A stretch of 64,000 bases of DNA from Kitasatospora sp. NA04385 (GTDB taxonomy: Bacteria > Actinomycetota > Actinomycetes > Streptomycetales > Streptomycetaceae), in assembly GCF_013364235.1 (NCBI RefSeq), contig NZ_CP054919.1, forward strand, positions 1,796,740-1,860,739, read 5' to 3'. Below, piece by piece: positions 43,639-52,036 of this stretch. The position numbers and the translations under genes were made by a program. How positions within the stretch are numbered: the first letter of the stretch is position 1; every line of letters starts with the position of its first letter. The notes beneath the pieces were generated by a model. That model made no database searches and had not been told where the DNA came from. It saw nothing but the letters and a program-made list of their open reading frames with translations.

Positions 43639-43876
43639 GTGTCGTGGCGTGGGTGGCGCGACACGAATGACGCGGCACGGATGTCGCAACACGGATGCGG
43701 TGACACGGATGCGGTGACATGAGTGTCGCAACACGAATGCCACGACACTGATGTCGCAGCACGAATGCAGCGGCATGGATGAGGCGACATCGATGTCGCG
43801 GCACGAATGCCGCAACACCGATGCCACTGCACGGATGTCACGGCACGGATGTCACGGCACGGATGTCGCGACATGG
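43639..43876. repeat. Array 2: 17 palindromic units of 14 bp
   Basis: Seventeen head-to-tail 14-bp units, consensus RTGTCGCGRCAYGR, the same as array 1 and in the same orientation. Perfect 12-bp palindromes occur, for example ATGTCGCGACAT at 43863-43874. It lies between the divergent CoA-transferase (start 43427) and acetyltransferase (start 43940) genes. Long open frames over it encode 14-residue repeats in several frames and are artefacts of the period. Confidence 0.93.
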
Positions 43877-43939
43877 ATGCTGTCGCGGGACAGTGCGCGA
43901 TCATGGGGTGGACCGATCGACCCGGAGGGACCCGAGCCC

Positions 43940-44659
43940 ATGCGTGACCTCGAATCCGAACTCGACACCACCGTGCTCGACGACCCCGTGGGGGCCTCGC
44001 TGGGCGGGGCGCACGCGCACCTGGCGCGGCGGCACGGGGAAGCGGTGCGGTACGACCCGGAGGTGGCGAGCTTCAGCAGTGTGGGTGCCGCGCCGGGGCC
44101 CGGGGCCTGGGACGACCTGGTCGGGCTGTTGGGGGCCGGGGAGTTCGCGGACCTGTTCAACTGCCCGGCGCTGCCGCCCTTCCACTGGAAGCCCGAGTTC
44201 ATCCTGGTCGGGCACCAGTTGGTGCAGGCGGAGCAGGCGGAGCAGGTCCGTCCGGCCGCGCCCGCGGGGCTGCGGGTGGTCGAGCTGGGGGCCGCCGACG
44301 TGCCCGCGATGCTGGAACTGGTGGAGCGCACCCGTCCGGGCCCGTTCCGGCCGCGCACCCGCGAGCTGGGCACCTACCTGGGTGTCCGCGACGGTGACGG
44401 CGCGCTGCTGGCGATGGCCGGCGAACGCCTGCACCCGCCGGGTTTCACCGAGGTCTCCGCCGTGTGCACCGCCCCCGAGGCCCGCGGCCGGGGCCTGGCC
44501 GGGTACCTGGTCGGCGAGTTGGCCGCCCGGATCACCGCGCGCGGCGAGCGCCCGTTCCTGCACGTCGCCGCCACCAACACCGGCGCGCTCGCACTGTACG
44601 AGCGGCTCGGCTTCGTCCGCCGCGCCGACGTGGTCTTCCGCGGCTTTCGCACGCCCTGA
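43940..44659 (+). CDS. GNAT-family acetyltransferase
   Basis: 239 aa; only the C-terminal half (from about residue 110) is the GNAT domain, with EVSAVCTAPEARGRGLAGYL as the acetyl-CoA site and LALYERLGFVRR near the end. The N-terminal 110 residues look like the DUF-type lobe of FR47-like two-part GNATs. GGAGGG lies 10 bases before the ATG. It starts 63 bases after array 2. Confidence 0.88.
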   Translation: MRDLESELDTTVLDDPVGASLGGAHAHLARRHGEAVRYDPEVASFSSVGAAPGPGAWDDLVGLLGAGEFADLFNCPALPPFHWKPEFILVGHQLVQAEQAEQVRPAAPAGLRVVELGAADVPAMLELVERTRPGPFRPRTRELGTYLGVRDGDGALLAMAGERLHPPGFTEVSAVCTAPEARGRGLAGYLVGELAARITARGERPFLHVAATNTGALALYERLGFVRRADVVFRGFRTP

Positions 44660-44702
44660 GCGCGTCGTCCTGGACACGTCGCGAGCACGCCCTGAGCGCG
44701 TC
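44649..44702. repeat. Duplicated 18-bp gene terminus
   Basis: GCACGCCCTGAGCGCGTC at 44649-44666 contains the acetyltransferase stop codon; an identical copy lies at 44685-44702, 36 bases later. A partial third follows. The rest of the 250-base gap to the next gene has small repeats of CGTACAGGCCC type and no gene. Confidence 0.85.
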
Positions 44703-44913
44703 CCGAGCACGCCCCGTGCCAGGTCCCCGCACCAGGGCCCCGTACAGGCTCCGTACAGGCCCCGACCCGGCGGACAGGGCGGACGATGGCGGCGACTGCA
44801 CGAAGTCGACACCCGGTCGGGCCGGGTGTTGTGTCCTTCCGACCTGGGCCGTGACCCGGGGGGTTGGCGATCATGGAGGTGTTCCGTCCGTCCGCCGTCC
44901 AGGGAGCCGCCCC

Positions 44914-46401
44914 GTGTCCGCCAGCGTGTCCGCCAGCGCAGCGTCCGACGGCGCCGAGCACCTGGACGTGCTGGTCGTCGGCGCCGGGATCTCCGGCATC
45001 GGCGCGGGTCGGCACCTCGCGGTGGAGCACCCGGGCCGGAGCTTCGCGATCCTGGAGGCCCGGGACGGCTGCGGCGGCACCTGGGACCTGTTCCGCTACC
45101 CGGGGGTGCGCTCCGACTCCGACCTGTACACCTTCGGCTACGCGTTCAAGCCGTGGCGCCACCGGGAGTCGATCGCCCGCGGCCCGCAGATCCTCGACTA
45201 CCTGCGGGAGACCGTCCGCGAGCACGGCCTGGAGCGGCACATCCGCTACCGGCGGCGGGTGGTCGGCGCGTCCTGGTCGACCGAGCGGGCCCGCTGGACG
45301 GTCGAGGTCGAGCACACCGGCACCGGCGAGCGGACCGTGCTGACCTGCGGCTGGCTGTTCTGCGCCGCCGGGTACTTCCGCTACGACCGCGGCCACACCC
45401 CGCACTTCGCCGGTCTGGACCGCTTCGCCGGCCCCGTCGTCCACCCCCAGCACTGGCCCGCCGACCTCGACCACGGGGGCCGGCGGGTGCTGGTGGTCGG
45501 CAGCGGCGCCACCGCCGTCACGCTCGTCCCGGCGCTGGCCGAGCGGGCCGCGCACGTGACGATGCTGCAGCGCACCCCCACGTACGTGATGCCGGTGCCG
45601 CGCCGGGACGCCGTCGCGGTGCTGCTGCGCCGGGTGCTGGGCGAGCGGCGCGGCCACGCCCTGGCCCGGCGCCGCAACATCGCCAAGCAGCACGCCGTCT
45701 GGGCGTTCTGCCGCCGCCACCCGGGGGCCGCCCGGCGGATCATCCGCCGGGCGAACGTCCGCCGCCTGCCGCCCGGTTACCCCGTCGACGAGCACTTCCG
45801 TCCGCCGTACGACCCGTGGGACCAGCGGCTGTGCGCCGTCCCCGACGGCGACCTGTTCGGCGCGATCGGCTCCGGCCGGGCGTCCGTGGTCACCGACCGG
45901 ATCGAGCGCTTCACCGAGCACGGGGTGCGGCTGGCCTCCGGGCGGGAGCTGGCCGCGGACGTGGTGGTCACCGCGACCGGCCTGGAGGTGCGGCCCTTCG
46001 GCGGCATCCCGCTGCGGGTGGACGGGGTGGCGGTGCGGCCCGCCGGGACGGTCGCCTACAAGGGCGTGATGCTCTCGGGCGTGCCCAACTTCGTGTACGC
46101 GATCGGCTACCCCAACGCCTCCTGGACGCTCAAGGTCGACCTGCTGTGCGCCCACTTCGGCCGGCTGCTGGCGCACATGGACCGGCACGGCCACCGGATC
46201 TGCCGTCCCGAGGTCGCCGACCCCGGGATGCCGCTGCGGCCGCTGCTGGACTTCGCCGCCGGCTACCTGCGCCGGGCCGCCGACCTGCTGCCCCGCCAGG
46301 GCGACCGGGCCCCCTGGCGCACCCCCAGCGGCTACCGCGAGGACGCCCGGCTGCTCGGCGCGGGGCCGGTCACCGACCCCGAACTGCACTTCTCCTCCTG
46401 A
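44914..46401 (+). CDS. Flavin-containing monooxygenase, Baeyer-Villiger type
   Basis: 495 aa. FAD motif VLVVGAGISGIGAGRHLAVE, the Baeyer-Villiger fingerprint FAGPVVHPQHWP (FxGxxxHxxxWP), NADPH motif VLVVGSGATAVTLVP and the ATG-like VVTATGLEV. It should oxidise a ketone or heteroatom with NADPH and O2. GTG at 44914 follows AGGGAG; the longer frame is composition noise. C-rich short repeats follow the stop. Confidence 0.93.
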   Translation: MSASVSASAASDGAEHLDVLVVGAGISGIGAGRHLAVEHPGRSFAILEARDGCGGTWDLFRYPGVRSDSDLYTFGYAFKPWRHRESIARGPQILDYLRETVREHGLERHIRYRRRVVGASWSTERARWTVEVEHTGTGERTVLTCGWLFCAAGYFRYDRGHTPHFAGLDRFAGPVVHPQHWPADLDHGGRRVLVVGSGATAVTLVPALAERAAHVTMLQRTPTYVMPVPRRDAVAVLLRRVLGERRGHALARRRNIAKQHAVWAFCRRHPGAARRIIRRANVRRLPPGYPVDEHFRPPYDPWDQRLCAVPDGDLFGAIGSGRASVVTDRIERFTEHGVRLASGRELAADVVVTATGLEVRPFGGIPLRVDGVAVRPAGTVAYKGVMLSGVPNFVYAIGYPNASWTLKVDLLCAHFGRLLAHMDRHGHRICRPEVADPGMPLRPLLDFAAGYLRRAADLLPRQGDRAPWRTPSGYREDARLLGAGPVTDPELHFSS

Positions 46402-46603
46402 ACCCGCGCCCGAACCCAGACCCGCGCCGCACCCGCGCCGCACCCAGACCCGGACCCGGCGCCGAACCCGTGCCCGCACCCGACCCGGACCCGCCGACCG
46501 GGGCCCCGCCCCGTTGACGCCCGGCCGGCACCGGCGGAGGCTGGAAGGGAGCCAGGCGCACCGGCCGCCCGTGCGCCGGTGCGCGCCCGGAAGGTGAACC
46601 GCC
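46402..46603. other. Low-complexity intergenic region
   Basis: About 200 bases with short Pro-codon-like repeats (ACCCGCGCCGC, ACCCAGACCCGG) directly after the monooxygenase stop. No promoter or gene recognised beyond the start region of the DUF1876 gene. Confidence 0.5.
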
Positions 46604-46867
46604 ATGCAGAACCACTGGGTCGTCGACCTGACCTTCGACGAGGACGAGTCCCGCACCACCTGCACCGCTTCGCTCAGCGGCTTCAGCGCCCCCGGCGCCC
46701 GCGGCACCGGCATGGCCCGGCGCAACCCGGGCGACGACGCCGACACCGCGATCGGCGAGGAACTCGCGGCCGCCCGCGCCTGCAACGACCTCGCCCAGCA
46801 GTTGATCGGGCGTGCCGCGACCGGCATCGAGGGCCACACCCACACGCCCGCGCAGCTGTCCTTCTGA
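46604..46867 (+). CDS. DUF1876 small protein, second copy
   Basis: 87 aa: MQNHWVVDLTFDEDESRTTC, then GTGMARRNPGDDADTAIGEE and ACNDLAQQLI, the DUF1876 pattern also seen in the protein at 9032. Only moderate identity to that copy, so an old paralogue. Function unknown. Confidence 0.83.
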   Translation: MQNHWVVDLTFDEDESRTTCTASLSGFSAPGARGTGMARRNPGDDADTAIGEELAAARACNDLAQQLIGRAATGIEGHTHTPAQLSF

Positions 46868-46990
46868 GCCGCCGCCCGGTGCGCACCACCCCCGACCGGT
46901 GATCTTTTCCGACCGCCGAACCGACGGGTAGAGTGCGGCGATCTGTCGTGCCCACGGGGGGCACCACCGAAACGAACGTCCGGTGACCGC

Positions 46991-47647
46991 ATGACTCTCT
47001 GGGCCCGTCCCGCCGCCTGGTGGCGCAGCGCCATCGTCCTGTCCGCGTTCCTGGGGATCTTCCTCAGCAACAGCTCGCTGGTGTACTTCACCATCCAGAG
47101 CAACGTGGTCGTGCTCGGCTACTTCCTCGCCGCGCTCTACTGGATGGCCAAGCGCGACACCGCCGACGCCCCGGCGCCCCGCCTGCGCGGCGCCGCCGTC
47201 CTGTACATCACGATCACCGGCATCGTCGCGCACGTCCTGCTCAACCACGGCGAGAACCCGATCCCGGGCCTGTTCTCCGGGCCCGAGCGGCTCCAGCACT
47301 GGTCGAGCTTCTTCCTGCACTACACCACCCCGGTGCTGGTCCTGGTCGAGTGGCTGCTGCTCTCCCCCCGCAACGCCTCGCGCTGGCGCGACCTGCCGCG
47401 CTGGCTCTCCTACCCGCTCGGGTACGCGGTCCTGACCGAGACCCGCGCCGTCCTCTTCCCGGACTTCCCGGTCCGCTACCCCTACTTCTTCCTCGACCCC
47501 ACCGAGAAGGGCTACGCCTGGGTCGGCCTCCAGATGGTCGAACTCGTCGCCGAGTTCGCCGTCCTCGGCGCCCTGGTCATCGGCCTCGACCGCCTGGGCA
47601 CCCGACTCCGCCGCACCCCGGTGGCCGACGCCGCCAAGACCGTCTGA
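46991..47647 (+). CDS. Pr6Pr-family integral membrane protein
   Basis: 218 aa with six predicted membrane helices. The FTIQSNVVVLGYF segment, the His in VLLNHGENP, and HYTTPVLVLVEWLL plus YPLGYAVL match the Pr6Pr (FAR-17a/AIG1-like) family. Enzymatic role in actinomycetes unknown. ATG at 46991 without a strong ribosome-binding site. Confidence 0.85.
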   Translation: MTLWARPAAWWRSAIVLSAFLGIFLSNSSLVYFTIQSNVVVLGYFLAALYWMAKRDTADAPAPRLRGAAVLYITITGIVAHVLLNHGENPIPGLFSGPERLQHWSSFFLHYTTPVLVLVEWLLLSPRNASRWRDLPRWLSYPLGYAVLTETRAVLFPDFPVRYPYFFLDPTEKGYAWVGLQMVELVAEFAVLGALVIGLDRLGTRLRRTPVADAAKTV

Positions 47648-47692
47648 GGGTTCGCACGCCCGCCCCGTCCACCCGCCGGTGAGCGGGGCGGA

Positions 47693-47718
47693 GCCGTCAG
47701 CGGGAGGCGTCAGCGGGT
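47693..47718. repeat. Two 13-bp units across the IclR stop
   Basis: GCCGTCAGCGGGA and GGCGTCAGCGGGT lie side by side; the TCA of the second is the IclR stop codon and the first repeats it in the same position. Confidence 0.75.
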
Positions 47719-48522
47719 GGAGCCCATCCGGCGGGAGACCCGGGCGGCGGTGGCGGCGACGACGGGGCCGAGTTCGCGGGCGCGGGCGGCGGTGATGCGG
47801 GAGGTGAGGGCGGAGGTGGAGATGGCGCCGATGACGGTGTTGTTGTGGTCGAAGACGGGCGCGGCGATGCAGCGGACCTCGGGCTCGTTCTCGCGGTCGT
47901 CGACGGCGTAGCCGCGGGTGCGGATGCGGGTGAGGTCGGCGCGCAGCGCGGCGGCCGAGGTGAGGGTGCGGGTGGTGATGGCGGGGAGGCCGTCGGCGAC
48001 GACGGTGGCGAAGGCGTCCTCGGGGAGCCAGGCGAGCATGGCCTTGCCGACGGCGGTGCAGTACATGGGGGCGCGGCTGCCGATCCGGGAGGCCATCCGG
48101 ACGGCGGTCTCGTTCTCGACCTTGTCGACGTAGACCACGTACGGGGTGTCGGGGACGCACAGGTGGACGGTGCCGCCGACCTCGCGCATCAGCTGGTGGG
48201 CCTCCTCGGAGGCGGCGGTGCGCAGGTCGAGGGTGGCGAGGTAGGCCTGGCCGAGCTGGAGGGCGCCGGGGCCGAGCCGGAAGTGGCCGGTGTCGCGGTC
48301 GCGGGCGAGGAGTTGGGCGTCGACCAGGGGGGCGGCCAGCCGCAGCACGGTGGACTTGGACATCTCCAGGCCGTCGGCGAGCGCGGTGAGGCTGAGGTCG
48401 GTGCCGGCCGCCGCGTGGTCCCGGACGTGTTCGAGCACCGCGAGGGCGCGGCGCAGCGACGCGGACTGGTTGCGTTCCGGTCGGCCCTCGGCGGGTCGGC
48501 TCTCGGCGGCGGTGCTGGTCAT
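47710..48522 (-). CDS. IclR-family transcriptional regulator
   Basis: 270 aa. Winged-helix part (LRRALAVLEHVRDHAAAG, LSLTALADGLEMSKSTVLRL) and C-terminal IclR effector domain (YCTAVGKAMLAWLPEDAF, GYAVDDRENEPEVRCIAAPV). Divergent from an ABC sugar-type transporter; a palindrome between them is a likely operator. IclR control of this transporter type is less usual than LacI. Confidence 0.92.
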   Translation of the reverse strand: MTSTAAESRPAEGRPERNQSASLRRALAVLEHVRDHAAAGTDLSLTALADGLEMSKSTVLRLAAPLVDAQLLARDRDTGHFRLGPGALQLGQAYLATLDLRTAASEEAHQLMREVGGTVHLCVPDTPYVVYVDKVENETAVRMASRIGSRAPMYCTAVGKAMLAWLPEDAFATVVADGLPAITTRTLTSAAALRADLTRIRTRGYAVDDRENEPEVRCIAAPVFDHNNTVIGAISTSALTSRITAARARELGPVVAATAARVSRRMGSTR

Positions 48523-48574
48523 GGGGTGTGACGCTACGGCGCGCACCGCCCCGGTGCCAGTTCCGCAGCACATC

Positions 48575-48591
48575 GTTTTGCAGTGCAGAAC
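48575..48591. promoter_or_regulatory. IclR operator candidate
   Basis: GTTTTGCAGTGCAGAAC, arms GTT.TGCA and TGCA.AAC around one base, 53 bases from the iclR start and 128 from the transporter. IclR proteins bind such interrupted AT/GC palindromes. Confidence 0.65.
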
Positions 48592-48718
48592 TTTCGCGGT
48601 CTGCTCTTGTCGCCGTGCCCGGCGAGTTTCTAACGTCCCGCTCACACCGATCCCCCACTGCATGTCCCGGTTCGTCCCGGGGTGCGCAGGTGCGTCCCGC
48701 TGCGGCGAGGAGATGACG

Positions 48719-50023
48719 TTGAGCATGAAGAAGCTGGCCCGTGGTGCCGCCCTTGCCGTGCTGGCCGGCACCGTGGCCACGGCCTGTGCGCCGGGCACCG
48801 CGAAGAACACCACCTCCGCGGACAAGCAGACCGGCACCGTGAAGGTGTGGCTGTACGACGAGGCGAACCGGGCGCCGAAGGAGCAGGTGGTGGCGCAGGC
48901 CGTCGCCGACTTCAAGGCGAAGCACGCGGGCGTCGAGGTCGAGGTCTCGTACATCCCGACCGACGCCGGTCCGCGCGCGGAGAAGATGAAGGGCGCGTTC
49001 AACGACCCGTCCTCGGCCCCGGACGTGGTGGAGTTCGGCAACACCGACCTGTTCGGCTACACCGCCTCGGGCGGCCTGGCCGACATCACCTCCGACCTGG
49101 CGGGCTGGGACGAGGGCAAGGACCTGCCGCAGGACCTGAAGGACACCGCGGTGGTCGACGGCAAGACGTACGGCCTGCCCTGGTGGCTGGGCGTGCGGGC
49201 GCTGTACTACCGCACCGACGTGTTCACCGAGCTGGGCCTGCAGGCGCCGACCACGTACGACGAGCTGAAGTCGGCGGCGGAGAAGGTCCGGGCCGCGCAC
49301 GGCGACATGCTGGGCATCGCGGTCGGCGGCAAGTACACCTTCGGCGCGCTGCCGTTCGTGTGGGCCAACGGCGGCGACCTGGCGGCGCAGGGCGGCTCGG
49401 CGTACACCTCGGCGATCGACTCGGCGGCGTCGCAGGCGGGCGTGAAGGCGTACACCGACCTGTTCACGGACGCGATCTGCCCGGCGCAGCAGTGCGCCGA
49501 CCTGACCGGCGGCAAGACCGTGGAGTCGTTCGCGGCGGGCAAGGCCGGCATGGCGATCCTGCCGAACTCCTCGCGCAGCGCGGTGGAGGCGGGCGCGGCG
49601 GCCGGCAAGTACGCGATCGTGCCGCTGCCGGGCACCGCGGCCGGGAAGATCGCCCCGGCGTTCTCCGGCGGCAACGACCTGGGCGTGATGAAGTCGACCC
49701 AGCACCGCAGCCTGGCGTCCGACTTCATCAAGGAGCTGGCGTCGAAGAAGAACCAGCTGGCGCTGTTCGACGCGATGGGCAACCTGCCGACGCTGTCCTC
49801 GGCGCGCGCCGAGGTGGTGCAGAAGCAGCCGTGGCTGAAGCCGTTCACGGACACCATCGAGGCCGGCACCAAGTTCGTCCCGAAGGACGCCGCCTGGGCC
49901 AAGATCGACGCCCAGAACGTGGTGCCGACGATGCTGCAGAAGGTCATCACCGGCAAGTCCGACGTGGCCGGTGCCACCAAGGAGGCCGCCGCCGCGATGA
50001 ACGCCTCGTTCAGCGGCAAGTAG
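48719..50023 (+). CDS. ABC transporter solute-binding lipoprotein (family 1)
   Basis: 434 aa extracellular binding protein: lipobox VATAC, then GTVKVWLYDEANRAPKEQVV and FNDPSSAPDVVEFGNTDLFG, with sugar-stacking aromatics (PWWLGVRALYYRTDVF). The TTG at 48719 is favoured because GAGGAG ends 6 bases before it; ATG 48713 and 48725 are alternatives. It delivers an oligosaccharide-type solute to the two permeases downstream. Confidence 0.92.
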   Translation: MSMKKLARGAALAVLAGTVATACAPGTAKNTTSADKQTGTVKVWLYDEANRAPKEQVVAQAVADFKAKHAGVEVEVSYIPTDAGPRAEKMKGAFNDPSSAPDVVEFGNTDLFGYTASGGLADITSDLAGWDEGKDLPQDLKDTAVVDGKTYGLPWWLGVRALYYRTDVFTELGLQAPTTYDELKSAAEKVRAAHGDMLGIAVGGKYTFGALPFVWANGGDLAAQGGSAYTSAIDSAASQAGVKAYTDLFTDAICPAQQCADLTGGKTVESFAAGKAGMAILPNSSRSAVEAGAAAGKYAIVPLPGTAAGKIAPAFSGGNDLGVMKSTQHRSLASDFIKELASKKNQLALFDAMGNLPTLSSARAEVVQKQPWLKPFTDTIEAGTKFVPKDAAWAKIDAQNVVPTMLQKVITGKSDVAGATKEAAAAMNASFSGK

Positions 50024-50033
50024 TCCCGGGCCC

Positions 50034-50075
50034 GTCACCGACCGGACGTCACCGGCCGAACGTCACGGGCCGTAG
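50034..50075. repeat. Three degenerate 14-bp units after the binding-protein gene
   Basis: CGTCACCGACCGGA, CGTCACCGGCCGAA and CGTCACGGGCCGTA follow the stop codon. The period is 14 as in the two large arrays, but the sequence is different. Confidence 0.65.
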
Positions 50076-50105
50076 AAGAAGCCGTAGAAGAAGCGGAAGT
50101 TGTCG

Positions 50106-51083
50106 ATGCCTGCCACGACCGTCACCGCCCGGGCGGACCACGGGGACTCCTCCCCGGTCCGCCCGGCGGGCGGCGCCCCCGCACCGGGCCGCCGCCGTAC
50201 CGGGCCGCTGTCCCGGATCCCCGTCCCGCTGTGGCTGCTGCTGCCGGCCGCCCTGGTGCTGATCCCGCTGTTCGGCTACCCGCTGTACCAGCTGGGCCTG
50301 CTGTCGGTGCTGAAGTTCGGGCAGCCGCAGGCGTCGGGCGGAGTGCCGACCGAGTTCGTCGGACTGTCGAACTACACCGACGTACTGGGCGACGCCCAGT
50401 TCTGGACGGTGCTCGGCCAGACCCTGGCGTTCGCCGCGTTCTGCGTGCTGGCCACCCTGGCGGTCGGCGCGACCTGCGCGGTGCTGCTGACCCGGGTCGG
50501 CCGGTGGCCGCGGCTGATGCTGATGTTCGGCGCGCTGGGCGCCTGGGCGGCGCCGGCGATGACCGGCTCCACGGTGTGGATGTTCCTGCTGGACACCAAC
50601 TCCGGCCTGGTCAACGAGGTCCTCGGCACCCAGGGCCACAACTGGATGTACGACAAGTGGTCGGCGTTCGCGATGGTCGCCGTGGTCGTGGTCTGGCACA
50701 GCTTCCCGTTCGTGATGATCACCCTGTACGCGGGCATCCAGGCGATCCCGGACTCCGTGCTGGAGGCCGCCCGGCTGGACGGCGCCGGGACGGTCACGGT
50801 CTTCCGGAAGATCATGCTGCCGATGCTGCGGCCGCTGCTGGTGATCGTGGTGATCCAGTCGATCATCTGGGACTTCAAGGTCTTCACCCAGATCTACGTG
50901 ATGACCGGGGGCGGCGGCATCGCCGGCCAGAACCTGGTCCTCAACGTCTACGCCTACCAGAAGGCGTTCGTCGCCGAGAACTACAGCCTCGGCGCGGCGA
51001 TCGGCGTCCTGATGACGCTGATCCTGCTGGGCGTCACCGCCGTCTACATCCGCAGCCTGCGCCGCTCCGGGGAGGAACTGTGA
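50106..51083 (+). CDS. ABC sugar transporter permease 1
   Basis: 325 aa, MalF-like with six core membrane helices after a Pro/Arg-rich start. The EAA loop contacting the ATPase is EAARLDGAGTVTVFRKIMLP. ATG at 50106 (TTG 50100 possible). Its stop overlaps the start of the second permease (GTGA). Confidence 0.93.
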   Translation: MPATTVTARADHGDSSPVRPAGGAPAPGRRRTGPLSRIPVPLWLLLPAALVLIPLFGYPLYQLGLLSVLKFGQPQASGGVPTEFVGLSNYTDVLGDAQFWTVLGQTLAFAAFCVLATLAVGATCAVLLTRVGRWPRLMLMFGALGAWAAPAMTGSTVWMFLLDTNSGLVNEVLGTQGHNWMYDKWSAFAMVAVVVVWHSFPFVMITLYAGIQAIPDSVLEAARLDGAGTVTVFRKIMLPMLRPLLVIVVIQSIIWDFKVFTQIYVMTGGGGIAGQNLVLNVYAYQKAFVAENYSLGAAIGVLMTLILLGVTAVYIRSLRRSGEEL

Positions 51084-51997
51084 CCGGCAAGTCCCTTTCG
51101 GCGAAGCCGTCCATGACGAAGCCGTCCGCGGCGAAGCCGTTCTCGGCCAAGCGCCGTGACAACCGGGTGCTGCGGCAGGGGGCGAACACCGCCGCCGTGG
51201 TGCTGGCCCTGCTGACGGTGTTCCCGCTGTACTGGATGGTGCTGTCGGCGCTGAAGCCGAAGGGCGAGATCACCTCGGCGCACCCGCGGCCGTGGACGTT
51301 CGCGCCGACGCTGGAGAACTTCCGCAACGCGCTGGGGGTGTCCGGCTTCGGCCGGTACTTCCTGAACAGCCTCGCGGTGGCGGTGGTCGTGGTGGTGGTG
51401 TCGGCCGCGATCGCCTTCCTGGCGGCGGTGGCGCTGTCCCGGTTCAAGTTCAGGTTCAGGACCACGATCCTGATCATGTTCCTGGTGGCGCAGATGGTGC
51501 CGGTGGAGGCGCTGACCATCCCGCTGTTCTTCCTGGTCCGGGACATCGGCTCGGTGGCGCCGGGCTTCGGCCTGTCCTCGCTGGGCTCGCTGATGCTGGT
51601 GAACCTGGCGTTCTCGCTGCCGTTCGCGGTGTGGATGCTGCGCGGGTTCGTCGCCGCGGTGCCGGAGTCGCTGGAGGAGGCGGCCCGGATCGACGGGGCG
51701 AGCCGGTTCACCATCCTGTGGCGGATCCTGTTCCCGCTGGTGGCCCCCGGCCTGGCGGCGACCAGCGTGTTCTCGTTCATCACGGCGTGGAACGACTTCG
51801 TGTTCGCGAAGACGCTGATCCTGGACACCGACCACCAGACGCTGCCGGCCGCGCTGATGGTGTTCTTCAAGCCGGACGAGAACGACTGGGGCGGCATCAT
51901 GGCCGCCTCGACCCTGATGACGGTGCCGGTGCTGGTCTTCTTCGTGCTGGTCCAGCGGCACATGGTGTCGGGCCTGGGCGGCGCGGTGAAGGACTGA
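51080..51997 (+). CDS. ABC sugar transporter permease 2
   Basis: 305 aa, MalG-like. N-terminal Lys/Ala/Ser-rich repeats (AKPS, TKPS, AKPFS), six membrane helices, and the EAA loop EEAARIDGASRFTILWRILF. Coupled by GTGA to permease 1. There is no ATPase gene with this set, so it presumably uses the shared ATPase MsiK, as known for other Streptomyces sugar importers. Confidence 0.93.
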   Translation: MTGKSLSAKPSMTKPSAAKPFSAKRRDNRVLRQGANTAAVVLALLTVFPLYWMVLSALKPKGEITSAHPRPWTFAPTLENFRNALGVSGFGRYFLNSLAVAVVVVVVSAAIAFLAAVALSRFKFRFRTTILIMFLVAQMVPVEALTIPLFFLVRDIGSVAPGFGLSSLGSLMLVNLAFSLPFAVWMLRGFVAAVPESLEEAARIDGASRFTILWRILFPLVAPGLAATSVFSFITAWNDFVFAKTLILDTDHQTLPAALMVFFKPDENDWGGIMAASTLMTVPVLVFFVLVQRHMVSGLGGAVKD

Positions 51998-52036
51998 CCC
52001 CCACCGCGCACCACCCCGGTTCGCCGCCCGGGCGGC

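Noticed and set aside
43424..43900. Open frames over array 2 in both strands
   Set aside because: Same period artefact as array 1; several frames are open at once and none shows non-repeat coding sequence.
46370..50038. A 1222-codon minus-strand open frame
   Set aside because: It spans several well-supported genes on both strands, has no ribosome-binding site and no recognisable domain.
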